Below, piece after piece: positions 63,119 through 64,000 of a stretch of 64,000 nt of DNA. Source of the DNA: Crickella sp017510505. Lineage in GTDB: Bacteria; Bacillota; Clostridia; Peptostreptococcales; Anaerovoracaceae. The notes below the pieces were generated by a model, which worked only from the letters and a program-made list of their open reading frames with translations, made no database searches and was not told where the DNA came from. The number at the start of each line of letters is the position of its first letter. The stretch's first letter is position 1. Location: NCBI GenBank assembly GCA_017510505.1, contig JAFWNE010000024.1, positions 86,214 through 150,213 of the forward strand. The letters are read 5' to 3'. Made by a program: the position numbers and the translations under genes.

Positions 63119-64000
63119 CTATTTTGCTTTTGAAGGCGAAGGTGTAGGAGCGACAATAGCTGTGTAGTGCTCTTTGCGTGCCTTGAATTCAGGATCCTTG
63201 AAGAGGTTCATGAGTCTTCCCTCGTTCTCGAAGATGTCCTTGCCGTGAGCAGCTTTGCCGGAAAGCAGATCGTGGCAGTGCTCGATCGTTCCGTTCTCAC
63301 CCAGTTCAGGATCATTGACAAGTTTTACGCCGTTATCTGTCATCTCGAGGTGGCCCTCAAGACCGCAGAGCTCGCAGACAGCATGGTTTGTGCCAGGGAA
63401 GATATAGAAATTATTGCCGTGGCAATGCGGGCATCCGCCTTCCTCACCCTTCCAGAGGTCCAGATTCTCAGAGCCAGGGATCATAACATGGTTGTCGATG
63501 ATATACTTAGCAGCTTCAACAAGGTTTCTGCCGATCTCTTTCATACGCTCAACCTTATCGTCCTGCATGATAACATCCTTGCTCCAGGAGAAGAAATCGT
63601 TGTTTACAACCTTCCAGCCAGGTGACAGAGCCAGCATTGCATGGTCAGTCTCTACGCGGCAAGCCCAGTCAGAACCGCCGATACCAACAAATGAAATGGC
63701 TTTCTGCATGAAGTAACGAGGATTCAAACCTTCTTTGCCCTGTTCTTTAAGTTTTCCGTCGAGCATGAACAGCATGCCTGTGTCATGTCCCGGACCCATT
63801 CTGTCGCAGCAGATGTGGAAAAGTCCGGAGCCACCGGATTCGTATATAGGATCTACAACGAGTACGCCGTCTGCCTCTACCATCTTCTCATAGAGAGCCG
63901 CGTAATCATCTTTTCTTGTGCAGATCATGCCCTTGCCCATTACGAGGCCTCTTGAGCATGCTACGCATCCTGTGCATGTCTGGAGATCCCAGTCAAATGC
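63119..64000 (-). CDS. flavodoxin-family iron-sulfur flavoprotein, 5' truncated by window end
   Basis: The frame is open to base 64000, so the gene starts outside the window; at least 293 residues are present. The visible start TCTGCVACSRG with a later C in MICTRKDD is the compact cysteine motif of iron-sulfur flavoproteins related to NAD(P)H-dependent FMN reductases. DGVLVVDPIYESGGSG is the FMN-phosphate/ring region and SFVGIGGSDW follows. A zinc-ribbon-like pair CPHC ... CELC comes about 60-80 residues before the end, then a linker. It probably passes electrons to a reductase of the same pathway. It is the first gene of the operon seen here; more genes may lie beyond the window. Confidence 0.8.
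   Translation of the reverse strand, partial: AFDWDLQTCTGCVACSRGLVMGKGMICTRKDDYAALYEKMVEADGVLVVDPIYESGGSGLFHICCDRMGPGHDTGMLFMLDGKLKEQGKEGLNPRYFMQKAISFVGIGGSDWACRVETDHAMLALSPGWKVVNNDFFSWSKDVIMQDDKVERMKEIGRNLVEAAKYIIDNHVMIPGSENLDLWKGEEGGCPHCHGNNFYIFPGTNHAVCELCGLEGHLEMTDNGVKLVNDPELGENGTIEHCHDLLSGKAAHGKDIFENEGRLMNLFKDPEFKARKEHYTAIVAPTPSPSKAK

Noticed and set aside
1..64000. CRISPR array, insertion sequence or rRNA operon
   Set aside because: No regularly spaced direct repeats, no transposase frame and no rRNA sequence were found.

Overview
The window is a stretch of bacterial chromosome with dense, mostly plus-strand housekeeping operons. The gene families point to an anaerobic Clostridia-type Firmicute: HemZ, a giant acyl-CoA dehydratase activase, RNase J, YlbF, an Asp23 protein beside nusB, a YnbB-like PLP enzyme beside miaA, a YneA-like SOS protein, a type A RNase P RNA and a Firmicutes-like 6S RNA. 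A gut commensal related to Eubacterium/Anaerovoracaceae is plausible, but the rank below class is a guess. The chalcone isomerase at the right end also suggests a gut niche.

Layout. 1-2.7 kb: end of pheT and an RluA-type pseudouridine synthase, with convergent nadK. 3.6-9.3 kb: an unknown acidic protein, dgt, dnaG, rpoD, trmK and the RNase P RNA. 9.3-14.7 kb: a 1468-residue activase, yebC and the 6S RNA. 14.7-21.2 kb: a YhdT/PanF-type sodium symporter pair, a P1 peptidase with a very acidic insert, polA and coaE. 21.2-29.8 kb: two tRNA-Leu genes, yajC, secDF, rel, a glyoxalase-II-like hydrolase, hemZ and hisS. 29.8-37.7 kb: aspS, nadD, yqeK, rsfS, leuS, RNase J and ylbF. 37.7-47.2 kb: efp, mltG, trmR-like and trhP-like tRNA wobble-modification genes, a CNNM/CBS membrane protein, asp23, nusB, a TsaD paralogue, xseAB, ispA and tlyA. 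47.3-57.7 kb: an aminotransferase, mutS, mutL, miaA, a tyrosine recombinase, a YnbB-like lyase, a TVP38 membrane protein and ybaK.

From 57.7 kb the window becomes more accessory. A small LysM protein sits behind a strong promoter carrying three LexA-type SOS boxes; its architecture and control match the cell-division inhibitor YneA. It is followed by about 0.6 kb of AT-rich noncoding DNA and two minus-strand cell-wall genes, one with SH3 and transglycosylase domains and one with a 3D-like domain.

The last 3.7 kb is a minus-strand operon: a flavodoxin-family Fe-S flavoprotein (cut by the window end), a bacterial-type chalcone isomerase, an LVIVD-repeat beta-propeller and a DUF1097-like membrane protein. 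I read it as part of a locus for reductive use of flavonoids or related plant polyphenols. The most unusual items are this locus, the acidic insert placed just before the predicted autocleavage site of the P1 peptidase, and the triple SOS-box control of the YneA-like gene.
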